Assembly (NCBI GenBank): GCA_907164885.2 | Contig: OU015491.1 | Span: forward strand, 117,968,431 to 118,032,430 | Reading direction: 5' to 3' | DNA: 64,000 bases | Origin: Dolomedes plantarius | Taxonomy: Eukaryota > Arthropoda > Arachnida > Araneae > Dolomedidae | Shown here: piece after piece, positions 1 through 10,982 of the stretch | How positions within the stretch are numbered: position 1 is the stretch's first letter | How the letters are laid out: the number at the start of each line of letters is the position of its first letter | Notes under the pieces: model-generated | What the model saw: only the letters and a program-made list of their open reading frames with translations | The model's database searches: none | Told to the model about the DNA's origin: nothing | Translations under genes and position numbers: made by a program

Positions 1-560
1 ATGTTTTTATGGGTTCATCTATTCCCTCTTTCCATACGATTCGTTGTAAGCTCCTCTGATCTGGATGAATCCATATGATGCGGTACATCTTCTGAACGTC
101 CGCAGTGAATGCAAAAATGTGAGTTCTGAATCTAATCATTATCGAAAGGAGGTCATCTTGCGGCACCCCTCCATTATATTGTAGAGAATTTACGTCGTTA
201 CAGAAGAAGCGTTGAAAACTACGCGAAGTGGTGTAGTATTACTCTCTGGATGGTATACGCCTAAATGGGGTATAAAATACATACCTTCTTCTTCATTATC
301 TGTAACCTCAGTCATATAACCCATTTCTTTGTATTCGGTCAAAAAGTTTTTACACAACTCTAAATAAAAAGGCTCAAATTTCAGTTTATTCCATAATGAA
401 TTAAGTCTTCTAACAGCAATGGCTCTAGATCTGCCTAAGTACGCTGGATCTTCCTTTAGGGGCATTTTCAATTACATATTTCCCTGTTTCATCTCTCGAA
501 TGGCTTTCCAAAAAGTGCTCCACATTACAGCTTCTTTATTTTTTATCGGCTCTGATTCGA
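1..560 (-). pseudogene. BEL/Pao pol, N-terminal reverse transcriptase part
   Basis: The RT domain of the BEL/Pao polyprotein copies element RNA into DNA in cytoplasmic particles. The frame at 471-190 contains PLKEDPAYLGRSRAIAVRR and ends in LRVVFNASSVTT, the conserved lead-in to the Pao-type RT. A stop codon follows. After a frameshift, translation of about 187-1 reads NGGVPQDDLLSIMIRFR and then FTADVQKMYRIIW, the segment that carries the first catalytic aspartate. It runs off the window edge still open. At the other end, minus-strand codons near 560-475 (WKAIREMKQGN) are in frame with the 190-471 part except for one stop. Assignment to BEL/Pao is firm; the coding capacity is broken. Confidence 0.85.
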
Positions 561-1310
561 AATTCTCAAATTCCCAAAACCTCTCAATAATTTTTCTAAA
601 TCAAAGCTATCTTTAATAAGCCCACAGTGTATCTTATTTACATTAGAAGTTAGTACATTTCCACTAACAATATATCCAAAGACTGAATTTTGCAAAATTA
701 ATTTAGTGTCTAAGGGGTGTATTTGACCAGGAATTAAACTCTCGTAGAATATGTCAGCTTCCAATAATGCATCATTGTTACCCGGTACATCAAAATTCTC
801 AACCACTAATTTTATTTTGCTAAATCCCTGTTTGTTTACATTCAAGCGTTCCGAAGGTACGGATGAATCCGTTATTCGCGGTACGATTAAAATATCAAGA
901 TTTGTTTGGAAACTCATATTTGCATTCGTTAACGTGGCATTAACTTTTGACTTCAGATTAATCGAAATATCATTTAAACCTGACAAAACTCTATTTATTT
1001 TTTCTTTCTTTAATCCTATCATTTCGGCGCATGAAAGAGTGATCAAGTTACACATTGATCCCGAATCCATTAAGCATCGCAATTTTTGAGTATTACCCCT
1101 CTCATCCTTAATAAAACAGTTAATTGTACTCAGCAAAACGATTTTACCGCTGTCATCACTTTTCGTTGTAAATAATTTATTAGGTGACTCACTGCTTGTT
1201 GCTGGTATAAACTCAGTAGAGAACGGCGAAAGATTTTGCCCTTCAGTGGAAGAATTACGAGTCTCTTGGTTCCCAACATAGTCCGCTCTAACCTCATTCT
1301 TTTTGTCCAA
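543..1310 (-). pseudogene. BEL/Pao aspartic protease segment (peptidase family like DUF1758)
   Basis: This part of the retrotransposon polyprotein cuts gag-pol into mature proteins. The 255-residue frame has LRCLMDSGSMCNLIT around residue 80, with the DSG catalytic triplet of retropepsin-like proteases and the CAEMIGL helix that follows it in Pao proteases. The frame then continues with the usual linker and FGYIVSG near residue 210, common in this family before the RT. The N-terminal 50 residues look like linker. The first methionine is probably not a real start, because gag and pol are normally translated as one protein. It is separated from the zinc-knuckle frame (1361-1594) and the RT frame by breaks. 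Confidence 0.82.
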
Positions 1311-1360
1311 CTCGTCTGCACTTTTCTCTTGAGAAAAACAAAGCGTGTAGTGATGTGATT

Positions 1361-1594
1361 TTAGACAATAACTACAACTGTATTTGATTTACATACTGCA
1401 ATTTTATGCTGAGCAAGATAATTTAAACATAATTTATTATTTTTAACTACATTTAATCTCTCATTAACTGATATTTGTTTATAATTAGCGCATTGATACA
1501 AACGGTGGGATTCTGAGCATAATATGCATTTAGAATTTTTCATATCAGGAAAAAACAATCTGTGACCTTTCTCAATTTTAGATAGTACTCCCAA
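1361..1594 (-). pseudogene. BEL/Pao gag nucleocapsid-like zinc knuckle
   Basis: This short frame holds CILCSESHRLYQCANYK, a Cys-rich knuckle, then SVNERLNVVKNNKLCLNYL, the segment typical of Pao gag between the capsid part and the protease. A second Cys pair (LCLNYL ... HKIAVCK) matches the usual paired knuckle layout. These knuckles bind element RNA during packaging. It overlaps the gag frame at 1540-1782 in a different frame, so a frameshift separates the two halves. Its end at 1361 and the start of the protease frame at 1310 are out of register as well. Confidence 0.75.
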
Positions 1595-1818
1595 CTAGTT
1601 GCTAAGCGCGACGAAAACTGAACACAAGTCTCGCCTTGCTGACGAGTTGCTTTTCGAATCTGCTCTAAACAAGCTTGTACCGTTGTCTCAAATTCCCGTA
1701 AAATTAATTCTTTTACTTTTTCATAATCCCAAATTTCCTCGTCTTTCAAATATATAATTATATTAGAAGCTTTCTCACCCATTAAATTTAAAAGAATTTC
1801 GGCCTTATATTTACTATA
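1540..1818 (-). pseudogene. BEL/Pao-type gag, C-terminal half
   Basis: The capsid-like part reads KYKAEILLNLMGEKASN from about 1815 and then KVKELILREFETT and CVQFSSRLATSWEYYLKLRKV. This gag module is common in arachnid retroelements, with the signature LREFE and the YYLKLR helix. The first residues lie directly against the inserted element that ends at 1819. The other half of the same gag is at 2560-2995. The sequence after LRKV runs into a frameshift before the zinc knuckle. Confidence 0.75.
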
Positions 1819-2559
1819 CTCGGGGAAAGGCTAACCTGAGAGACTAGCGGTTCTTTCCCAACGGGGCATCCTATGCGTGGAACAGTCCATTTGAATTTAG
1901 AGGTGGGATAGGTTAGGTTGAAGGGTGGCGCCATCTATTCGCTATTCTACGATTCACTTGCCTGTTACAAGTTGTTCGCTTCTCTTGTGTGTATCAAGTT
2001 AGGTTCGCATTTCTTGTCTGTTTCAAGTTAGTCCTGTGAGAAAATATCTGAAATTCTTTCAACAAAACGGCCCTTATCAGGGTCAAACAATTCTTCTGAA
2101 ATTGTTTGTAACAAATGTGATATAAAATTCAGTCAATTAAAGAGTTTATACCGTCACAACCGAAAATTTCATGATGAAGAAATGGCCACGACAGGTAATC
2201 AACTATGTGGAATGTGTAACCAAAAGTGATCATAACACAAGAAATAAAAATGTCGAATACAGAACTTTAACGTTATGTTTCAAAATGCTCTAAATCTTTA
2301 AACAACAAAATAAAAACCCATTAAATTAATTTCTACTCTTAATGAGCAGTATAATAAATAAAAAAAAAGTTCAAACATTAATAGCTGCAACAGCATACCT
2401 ATTTAAAAAATATAAATAGATAAAAAAAAATTAGTAATTCAAAGTGTCAGTAGATGCGCCACACTTCAACCTAACCTATCCCACCTCTAAATTCAAATGG
2501 ACTGTTCCACGCATAGGGTGCCCCGTTGGGGCCTGTATTCAGGTTAGGTTTGCCCCGAG
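1819..2559. mobile_element. Non-autonomous DNA transposon with about 110-bp TIRs, inserted in gag
   Basis: The left end (1819-1937) and the right end (2451-2559) are long inverted repeats. Both start CTCGGGG and share more than 50 identical bases across CCTATGCGTGGAACAGTCC and TTTAGAGGTGGGATAGG. TATA stands on both sides (1815-1818 and 2560-2563), giving a TATA or TA target duplication; the palindrome makes the two readings indistinguishable. The gag frame stops at 2559 on one side and resumes at 1818 on the other, so the insertion is younger than the retrotransposon. The superfamily is unknown. The interior has no transposase but has a C2H2 finger frame. Confidence 0.88.
2032..2229 (+). CDS. 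C2H2 zinc-finger reading frame inside the TIR element
   Basis: An open frame runs from just after a TAG (2029-2031) to TGA (2227-2229). At 2107-2172 it encodes one textbook C2H2 finger: Cys-x2-Cys-x3-Phe-x5-Leu-x2-His-x4-His, with all ligands and both core hydrophobics in place. A second CxxC follows near 2206. No ATG precedes the finger. Sequence ACAG|GTAATC at 2191-2200 could be a splice donor just after the finger, so the frame may be one exon of a spliced transposase mRNA. N-terminal zinc fingers commonly guide transposases to their ends. Whether it is expressed is unknown. Confidence 0.55.
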   Translation, partial: SCEKISEILSTKRPLSGSNNSSEIVCNKCDIKFSQLKSLYRHNRKFHDEEMATTGNQLCGMCNQK

Positions 2560-2995
2560 TATAGGAACACCTTTTGCTATGAAAGCCCTCTCTAGGGAAG
2601 AAAAGAATAAGCCCCAGCTTTCAGCTTTACTTGGTAATTTCAGTGTTAGTGTTCGAATACTTTTTAATAACGTATCCAAACTGCACAACTCAGCATCCTT
2701 CTCGGATGATACTTCAGATCCACTTTTGGCTTTTAATTTCTCTAGCTCAAGTTCTGCTTTAGCTCTTTTGAGCCTAATATTTTCTAACGCTATCTGTCGT
2801 TCTTCGCTTCTGCGTTCTTCAATGATTGAGTCCGCAATACTTATAACTTGGTCTGTGTCATTTTTATACAGTTCACTATTCAATATGACATTATTTAAAT
2901 CGGCAACAGTCATTTTGTCATTTATTTTCTCGTTTATCTCTGTGGCAATAAGCCTTAAGTCTTGCTTTAAAGCGTTTTTAAATATGTCTCTTACA
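2560..2995 (-). pseudogene. BEL/Pao-type gag, N-terminal half
   Basis: The frame from about 2995 down to 2560 reads VRDIFKNALKQDLRLIATE, then a charged helical stretch (residues rich in E, R, K, L around IEERRSEERQIALENIRLK) typical of a coiled coil, and ends in FFSSLERAFIAKGVP, just where the inserted element starts. The first ATG (2913) lies inside the homologous region, so the real start is probably upstream, between the primer site at 3131 and 2995; a TGA at about 3018 limits it. The last residues before 2539 come from the inserted element, not from gag. Confidence 0.7.
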
Positions 2996-3130
2996 CTATA
3001 AACAACAGTAAAATATCACTCACTCTCTTAATGGCTTCCCGCGTAGTCCAACGGTTTCTTTCTCAACCATAACACAAAGGCACTACGCAATAAAGCAAAC
3101 TTCCTGTTACATATCCATGGGTAGCTGCTC

Positions 3131-3147
3131 CTGTCTCTGACGGACCA
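3131..3147 (-). promoter_or_regulatory. Primer binding site of the BEL/Pao element
   Basis: Five bases inside the LTR end, the minus strand reads TGGTCCGTCAGAGACAG. It begins with TGG, the complement of a tRNA CCA end, as in reverse-transcription primer sites. The tRNA species is not identified. Confidence 0.6.
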
Positions 3148-3152
3148 CACAA

Positions 3153-3387
3153 TGTTAGATCTTGAGCTCTTTTCCACAAGAAATTTCACACAAAATAATT
3201 AAATCTCAGTTTTTTTTAAAGTTATTTATTCCTCTAATGAATTAAGATAGCTCTCTCTCTCTTTCTCAGAGCTATACACAACACACACTCCCCCTCTCTG
3301 GGTAGGGAGCGCCCCTCATAGGGTTTTACATTTTTGGTATGGCGCCTTCGTAGAAGGGTTGCTACATTTTTGGCATCTGCCAGAACA
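3153..3387 (-). repeat. 5' LTR of the BEL/Pao element
   Basis: On the minus strand this 235-bp segment starts TGTTCTGGCAG and ends CTAACA, the TGTT...AACA termini usual for this group. A polyadenylation signal AATAAA lies near 3225 (TTTATT on the plus strand). Two related words, AAAAATGTAGCAACCC and AAAAATGTAAAACCC, lie in the first 70 bases. The partner LTR is outside the window, so the borders rest on the termini and the primer-site spacing only. Confidence 0.72.
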
Positions 3388-4011
3388 CTCCCCAATTAAT
3401 GATATTAAAAGTTTAATCCTATAAATATTAAAAACATATTATAAATATTTATTGTAGGCGAAAAATTGAGCTTTTAGGAAATGAGGAAAGCCATTGAGTA
3501 AATACCACGAGAGAAAATAAAAATCTTAAGTTACAGAATCTTATCAGTCCTTTTTAAACGTATGAGTACTCGCAATTCAACAATGAAAACAAGAAAGGTT
3601 TATTTAGAATTCTGACTTAGGGTCAAAATCATACTAACGATTAAAATGATACAGTGTTTCTGTGATAACACGGCCAATATTAAGCTTACGTAGAAATTAG
3701 AATTCTATTTCACTACGTTTCGATCTGCTACTTCTTTGTACGTTGAGCATTCCATAAAAACTAGTTCGAAATATATGTAAAATCTGTGTTAATTGCTGTT
3801 TTATTAACATTTATTTCATATTTATAATTAAACTTTTTGTGATGGGACAACTATTGAATGAAGAACCAAGAAGAAATATTTCAAGCTAAATTCAGAACTT
3901 TTAACATTTTTGCTACTTTTAACTGTATGGTAATTTTTAACACTGACAGACAGTGTTTTCTCTCTGTCTCACCACTTCTAGGGCTAACTCTCTCTCTACG
4001 GATAGTTCTTT
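3388..4011. other. AT-rich intergenic stretch, no feature recognised
   Basis: No conserved reading frame, inverted repeat or RNA gene was seen. Short TCTCTCTGTCTC runs occur near 3960-4000. Confidence 0.5.
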
Positions 4012-4300
4012 AAGGGGGTCCAGGATACAAAGTTCTTCAAATTTTTCAAAAAAGTTTAATTATTAAAGAGTTTAAATATTAAAAAAATTTTGTGTTCCTT
4101 TTCGCTTAAAATAATGTTTAAATCACGTTTCTATCTTCATTAGAGCAGGAGATATTAATTTCTTTTTTTTGCAAGATTCTAATAGCAACCTATCTTTGTT
4201 TAAACCTCAAAATGCATTTTTCTCCATGATGGGTTTTTTCACCATTTCTCTTCTTTAAATTGTTATAAGTCAAGAACCGTTAAAGATAAATGGCTCAAAT
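4012..4300. repeat. Possible single end of a TTAA-flanked MITE
   Basis: TTAAGGGGGTCCAGGATAC starts at 4012 and resembles the ends of the two TTAA-flanked MITEs at 38008 and 52676 (TTAA followed by a G run, then AT-rich sequence with phrases such as CTCAAATTTGGAAC). No matching right end was found downstream, so this is a truncated copy or a chance match. Confidence 0.3.
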
Positions 4301-5228
4301 TTGGAACATGTATTTTTCATACTTTAATTTTAATTTAGCAAATTTGAAAAGAAAAAAATTACTTTTGAAAATATGATTTTTTAAAAATAAGTTACATCAA
4401 TTTTTTTTGAAATTTTTTGAAATTTAATATTTAAAAAAATCCTGAGTTAGAATTAAAACTTATCTTTTTCTGTTTAATTAACTGAAAAAATTTTGAAATT
4501 CGGCAAATAGAATTTGGATTTATAATTTTAAATTAGCCCATTTAAAAAGAAATTTAAATTTTAAAATTTTTTAAAAACTTTATGAGAAGTTTTATGATGT
4601 GATTTTGTTTACAATATATATGGTTAACTATAACAAAATAATTCAAAACTTTAACTCAATACACACAAAAATGTTTTGTTGGTTGCCACATATTACCTAA
4701 TTAGAAAGACACAATTTTCTTTTGATTCTCTTGCTTGGTTGAGGTCTGTACATGGTATTTAGGAAGAGCGGCGAAAAATGGCGATCGGAAAGGGAAAATA
4801 ATAATGTTAACAGACCAATGATGTGACACTTTTCGTCTTCTCAAATATATTTTGTAAAATATACTTGGTTATACATGATACTGAAAACAAGGTAAATTAA
4901 AATCTATGAGCGAATAGAAAAACTATTTCTTTGTAATATAGCAAAGTGTCAAATGTGAATAGAACCTGCAAATAGATGCAATTTTTAGTTTGCTTGTAAT
5001 CAATTTATATGTTTTTTAAATAAGGTTTTCTTAATGTCTGAACACTAATTTATCATTTTACAAATTTTGATTACAAATTTTTAAAATCTCACATTTAACC
5101 AAAAATGAAATAGAAATTGAAATAAGAATTATTGCAATACACGTAAACAAAATTTGCGTAATTCAAATATTAAACTATTAGTTTATTAAGGATACAACAT
5201 TATATTAAAGTCAGAAGTAAGGTTCAAA

Positions 5229-5232
<4 letters not shown>
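4301..5232. other. AT-rich intergenic stretch, no feature recognised
   Basis: Long A and T runs without a coding frame or a convincing repeat. Confidence 0.5.

Positions 5233-5268
<36 letters not shown>
5233..5268. repeat. (TA)n microsatellite
   Basis: A pure TA run of about 17 units, followed by the LTR-like fragment at 5271. Confidence 0.95.
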
Positions 5269-5270
<2 letters not shown>

Positions 5271-5272
<2 letters not shown>

Positions 5273-5442
5273 ATATAATCAGCGCTGGACGCGCTGATTT
5301 GGAGCTTTGGTTAGCGTGAAAAGGAAATAAAGTGAATTGATTCAAATTATGGACTGATGTTATTCTATTTCTACCACTCACCACCAGTGCTAAATGATGA
5401 TGACTGCATTAACGGTATTATAACAGGCAAACTACCCCCCTG
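5271..5442 (-). repeat. LTR-like fragment
   Basis: On the minus strand GGGGGGTAGTTTGCC is followed by TGTTATAATACCG, which looks like a polypurine tract next to the start of a 3' LTR running down to about 5271. The piece lies between two (TA)n runs. No internal coding sequence is left, and the other end is not visible. On the plus strand it contains AATAAA, so the orientation is not certain. Confidence 0.35.
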
Positions 5443-5469
5443 TTATATATATATATATATATATATAAT
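5443..5469. repeat. (TA)n microsatellite
   Basis: A short TA run beginning in TGTTATATAT, next to the LTR-like fragment. Confidence 0.9.
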
Positions 5470-8400
5470 ACCTAATATAAGACAACGAAACAGCAGGTAT
5501 CTAAGTCCATTTTAAAGAATAGAAAATGCTTTTGTGAAATAATGTTAGAAATATCTAGCATATGATTTAAACCCTTTGCATTATCTGAGCACATAAAAAT
5601 ACAAAATCATTCAAAATAGCTTTGGAGCAAAGTTTTCGTTTGCATGTGCATTATTTTATCCGGATGTTTATGAAGATATTTCTGAGAAAGATATAAATGT
5701 TTCTCTGTCTCTCTCCCTTTCTATAACATTTGTGAGGGATATGTTCAAGATTATATTAACAATAAAATAATATTACCACAGGGTAGAATTGTTGGGTCTA
5801 ACTATATACATTCAATTGTACTTCTAGGGTTAGAAATGATACATATCAAGACTATTATTTTGGAATATCTCTCTAGCAATACATATTCCTTCACCATAAA
5901 ACATTCAATGAAGGGATACTATTCTCTTCTAGAAAATAATATTTTCAGAGTGCTGTATCATGCAGAATAGAATACATTAATTCCATCTCCAGTGATAATG
6001 AAACAAATTTCTGTCTTATATTAACATGGCATAATGCTGAAATCTAATTTCCAGCCCAGTGAACAATTTCTGCCGGGTGTTATGCTTAGTTAGATAAGAA
6101 ATATGTTAAAGATATTGCTAATACATATTATCTGTGTTGGTCGTTTACTCGCAAAATGGAGACACTAACATTTATTAGATACCGGTTCTGCATGACTATA
6201 TTCATGGTATTATGAGTTTTCTCGAAGTGGTGCTCAGCGTGTTTACGTCTGGTTAGCGCAAGTTTGAATAGTGAGTGAAAACGGCTATTCTAAGCCAGGG
6301 ATAGTATAATGGTGAAAGGTAATTCTTTTCTCAGTAGACATGCGTAGGGAATGAAGTGCTCATCCTGTATATTGATGCCAATATCGTCAATACACACAAA
6401 GGCTTCGTCGCATGCTTTGCAGAAATGTTTATGAAATAGAATAGAAATCGAATTGTAAGCAATATCGGCTCTGTACTGCATTTCTAAGGATTGTAAAGAC
6501 GTCAACTTACCGAAAGTTACTATTAAAGGAAGGCATTGAAAATTACACTTCCGCAGATAGTCTGAATAGTTCCGTTAAGTTGAATATGTCTTGAGGATTG
6601 GATATCATTGTTCGAACCCTGATAATAGCAAATGGTCTATATATGTAGCTCGAATATTCGAAAAAACAATAATGAGCCATTGGAACCATTGCAAATAACA
6701 TAATGAATATCCCCCTTACACAAAAACAAAATCAGCTCAGTTAAATAAATAAAATAAAAATTTTAATAATGTGTAATAACATGAAACTTATATGTAAAAT
6801 ATATGTATGTACTAATTCATAAATGTAAAAGTCATTATATTTGGGAAGAATTCTTAAAACAAAAAAGAATTTTAGTCATTTATGTATCAGGCGAATGAAG
6901 TTTTTAGACATCTACCTCCATTAACTGAACAAACTTGTAGAAAATATACATAATTCCAGTATTTCAATGGTAAATGTGATTTACTTTCAGTATTCCAATA
7001 CTTGATGTTCGCTTCAATAATTGGTAGATTACTGGATTGAGGTTTGGAGACCCAGGTATCTATGTTCTGACAAATGGTCCATTTATCTCGGAATCAGGTG
7101 TCTTATAGCCTTTTAATTTTTTGCCATCGCGGAAGGTACATTTGTCTTGAGGACTTGCATAATGCAAATTTGTTGGCTATTTTAAGGACCACCATATTGT
7201 TTAGTCGACGCTGCTATTCCCTGTGAGGGCACAGCATGGGAGTGACCACGCCTATACTAATAAGGATTCGGACCCGAGCTCACTGTGGAGAAGATTCAGG
7301 AGTTAACCACTTTACGATACAGGCGGTACTTCTAAAATTAATATATTATAAAATTTTTTTTGGCTCAGGCGCTGTACACCCTTTAAGTATATCAATGCCA
7401 TTTTTTTATTAAATTATATAATAATCTGAATCTGTATGTCTTATATTCAACTAAGCAAAAAAAACTGTGCACGAGTGCGCTGTACTCGTATTTCTCAGAT
7501 TGTGGTGCTCTTGCAATGATCAGGAGCAGAATGAAACAAGGATGACGAGTTACATGTTATTGGCACTTTTAATTACGTTTCTTGGTTTATACTTTTTAAC
7601 TCACCATGATAAACAGAGGAATTAATTTCAGGGATGCTGCATGTAGAGTGAAAGTTCAATCTTTTTTTTTCTCATACCAAGATAAATCTGTTAGATTAAT
7701 AAAACTTGAAATCAAGACTCAAGAATCACCATATTTTAGTAAAATAGAATGTATATAGTATAGTTCCTTGAAAGAAATATTTTCAAATCTTTGTGACCCT
7801 TGAAAATATAGTCATAGTTTCGGGTTCTGTAAAGGTCAATCGTATAGTTTGCCAGTTTCATAATATTTGTTGTAAATGTAAAAGCTATTCATTTCTATTA
7901 TAATGGAGAGAAACCAAGATAATAAATTTTTCATTTGGCTCTAAGCCGAGGAAAACAAAAGAAAATTAAAAAAAAATTGCTATTGAAAGCTTTATTAGTT
8001 GTACATAGAGAAATCGCTTCGCTTGATTATATAGACGATTATTAACAATAATCTTAGAAGAGTAACAAATATAAGTAAATTTGACTGCTTACACAGAAAC
8101 TTCATGGTTACTTTTATCACTTTTTGTTCAAAAATTCGAAAAAAAATATGCACGGAAAATAGTGGATTATGTTCATATACTTCTGAAATATTTTTTTCTA
8201 TTGTTGTTGTTAAACTTTATCTAAGATTATGTCTGTAGCTTTGTTGACGATCAATACACGAAATCTATCACATCAGGATAACTTTGTATAACACTTTCGC
8301 TTTTAACACTTTGTCAACTCAACTTTTCAAAAAGAAATTTTATAAAATTCTTTTAGCATTAAAAAACTCTATTCTTTGGATGTCTTTTTATGAAACCTCT

Positions 8401-9658
8401 ACGTAAAGTGTAAGATTATCTCTTAGAAAATTCCATTAGCCCACAACACATACTCCACTGTCGGGTTTGTTTTCCCTTATAGTCTGTTAACGAGAGATAA
8501 AGGAATAAAGTATAGGCGTAAAACGGATCATAGATTATTTTAATTTATGAGTCCAATTAAAATGTACGTAGGAAAACATACGAGATTACCCTAATACCGA
8601 TTAAATATAACAGCGTAATTCGTTTGTATTGTTGTAATCTTAAAGTACAGGAATTTTATTGGAAATAATATTTTTTGACTGACAAGAATTCTAGGAAAGG
8701 CAAAAGTGCGGATGATATTACAAAATAGTAGATAATAAACGATGCAAAAACTTATGATATTATCAAAAGTATCTAGTTATAACGCAAAACTAATATTATT
8801 GAAGCTCTCTGATACGCGTTTAAATCTGTTGAGGCTTATAGACTGCGAGTTATAAAGTCTGAAACATAGGTATATCAACATTAGAGGTCCTTCAACATTA
8901 GAGGTCTTTCCCTTGGGGAAGGAATTTATAGATGTTTCTTGGGTGATTAACAAGATGCCAAATCACTAAGATTTTAATGTTTAATGGTGGAACCATATTA
9001 GACAACCTGAAAACAACAGTGATATCACTGAAAAGACGTTGAGGGTTACGCAAAAATAGAGTGAATCTCTTCGTTTGCTCTGTGGCTTCCAAGGCACGTT
9101 ACACCTGCCAGTCCTATAAAATTTCATAGAGAAACTACGGAAAAGACATATGCATCCAAACAGATAAACATCACCGTATTAATAGCTAACAAATTAATAG
9201 TGTCTTCAGAAGATTAAAGATTAGCAGTTTGGAGGAGGAATTTCGCTATTCATTATACCAACCGGAACGACATATTTTGGTAAAGACTTTGTCGAGAGAC
9301 GTTGTCAATTCTAAAGTACGGAGAGGTTCTGTCATGGTATGCATTTGTCTCTTTTGACTTGATTTTACAAGTAAAAATTTCATCAGTAAATGAAACAGAA
9401 TCAATATCTTGATATTCCGGAAAATTACATTATTAAAAAACTGACATAGTTATCCTTTTTAAGCCTCATAAATTTACCTGACACAGTTTGGTTTGTTGGA
9501 GTGGTTTGTTGAATATGTGCTTGAAATATGACGCTGACATGAATCCGACTGATAGTCTTTGAGGTTCAGTGGACTGACGGCTACGACTTAACGGCTGCTC
9601 GATATAAGTAACAGTGAAGTCTGTAATGGGGGGATCGTATAGTGTATGATTTAGAATA
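5470..9658. other. Long AT-rich region without a supported gene
   Basis: Nothing here could be tied to a known family. The longest frame (6290-6505, minus, 71 codons) contains a CKACDEAF...C cluster but no domain I recognise, no splice context and no repeat partner. A slightly GC-richer patch near 7200-7320 is also unassigned. Confidence 0.45.
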
Positions 9659-10940
9659 TGTTATAACAACAAACATTACTCTGGTATAGAATAATAACCT
9701 GGTTTATTGATATAATCACATGTATATACATTCATAATACTGACAATTCTCCTACTTCATTAATATTAATATCAATCAAATAAATACACTAAGAACATTC
9801 AATTAATTAATAATAATTACTCTATCATTATGAATATCACTCACATAAGTATATTTCAATTAATTAATAATCATCACCTAAAACTCATTCAATTAATCAT
9901 ATTGCATTGCTCGAGCTAATTTATTAACTCAGTAAGCAAGCAATATCATTAAGTCATATCCTTATGACAATCACCTCAATATTTATCTATATCTAAATTA
10001 TCATTCTCAAATTTAACTTAGTTCTAACAAGGAAGCAATGGTTTTTGATCAGTTGAGAAGCGAAAGATAGTACCTCTATTTTGAGTATGCTCTGGTTACT
10101 GATGAAAAATAGTCATCGCTCGTCGTCGGCTTTCTGCAATCTTGCTTCGGGAATTATATAGTTTAAGAAGACGGTTATGGGGCATCATCATCATCAGATT
10201 CACGGGGCGGCATGATGATGTTCGTCAATCGTCAGGAGCTTATCTATATATATAAAACAGTTCCGTAACTGACTGACTCACTGACACCCTGACATCCAAG
10301 ACACAGACCAAACCGCTGGACCTAAAGGGCTGACATTTTGTATGGCGATTCATCTTATAGTGTAGGGGTGCACCAAGAAAGATTTTTTAAAAATTCTTCT
10401 TAGATTTTTTAAAATTAAATTTTTAAGCTGGTTTAGTAACTTTTTTCAAATTTTGCATTTAAAATAATAATTTGGGGGTTATAAAATTTATATCACGAGA
10501 AAGATCGTAAGAATTCTTTTAAAATGAGATCTTTTTCGAATCTTTACCTCCATTGTCTGATTTTTGGTGAATTTTTAAAGATTCATTTTTAGAATTTAAT
10601 TTATTAAATGCTGATCACGTGATTTCTTTTTCTGGTACTTTAAATAAATTTTTCGTCACGTGCATAACAACTAAATAGACAAAAAAATTTTTTTCCTTGC
10701 TAATGCGCAGACGATTGACAATTATCCAAAAAAATATTAAAATACAGTAAAAGATATTATGTTCCTCAAACTGTACTATATTAACCATACTATATTCTTT
10801 AATATTTCTTGTTACATTTAATTTGAATATTTTCTTCCACATTATTTTGTCTATAAAAATATCTCTTACGATTTTTTTTATAAATATATATTCTTTTGGT
10901 TTTTTTACATCAATTGTATACATTGATCATCGTATTTATT

Positions 10941-10982
<42 letters not shown>

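Larger units (their letters stand above)
1..3387 (-). mobile_element. BEL/Pao LTR retrotransposon, degraded, 5' half
   Basis: Read on the minus strand, the order is LTR (3387-3153), primer binding site, gag, CCHC-type knuckle, aspartic protease and the start of reverse transcriptase, which leaves the window at position 1. The order and the protease and RT motifs fit BEL/Pao. The parts lie in different frames and are separated by frameshifts and stop codons, so this copy is dead. Gag is further split by a separate inverted-repeat element at 1819-2559. The 3' half (rest of RT, RNase H, integrase, 3' LTR) must lie to the left of the window if it is still present. Confidence 0.88.

Noticed and set aside
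1900..1925. Telomere-like GGTTAGGTT words
   Set aside because: Only one to two TTAGG units, repeated because they lie in both TIRs; not a telomeric array.
2444..3001. Plus-strand 185-codon frame, Ser- and Leu-rich
   Set aside because: Antisense of gag across the MITE border; the minus strand has the gag homology and this frame resembles no protein.
6290..6505. Minus-strand 71-codon frame with clustered Cys
   Set aside because: No recognised domain, splice signals or repeat relation; length is within chance.
7195..7330. SINE copy
   Set aside because: A GGATTCGGACCCGAG word recalls a B box, but no further match to the SINE at 51273 could be followed.
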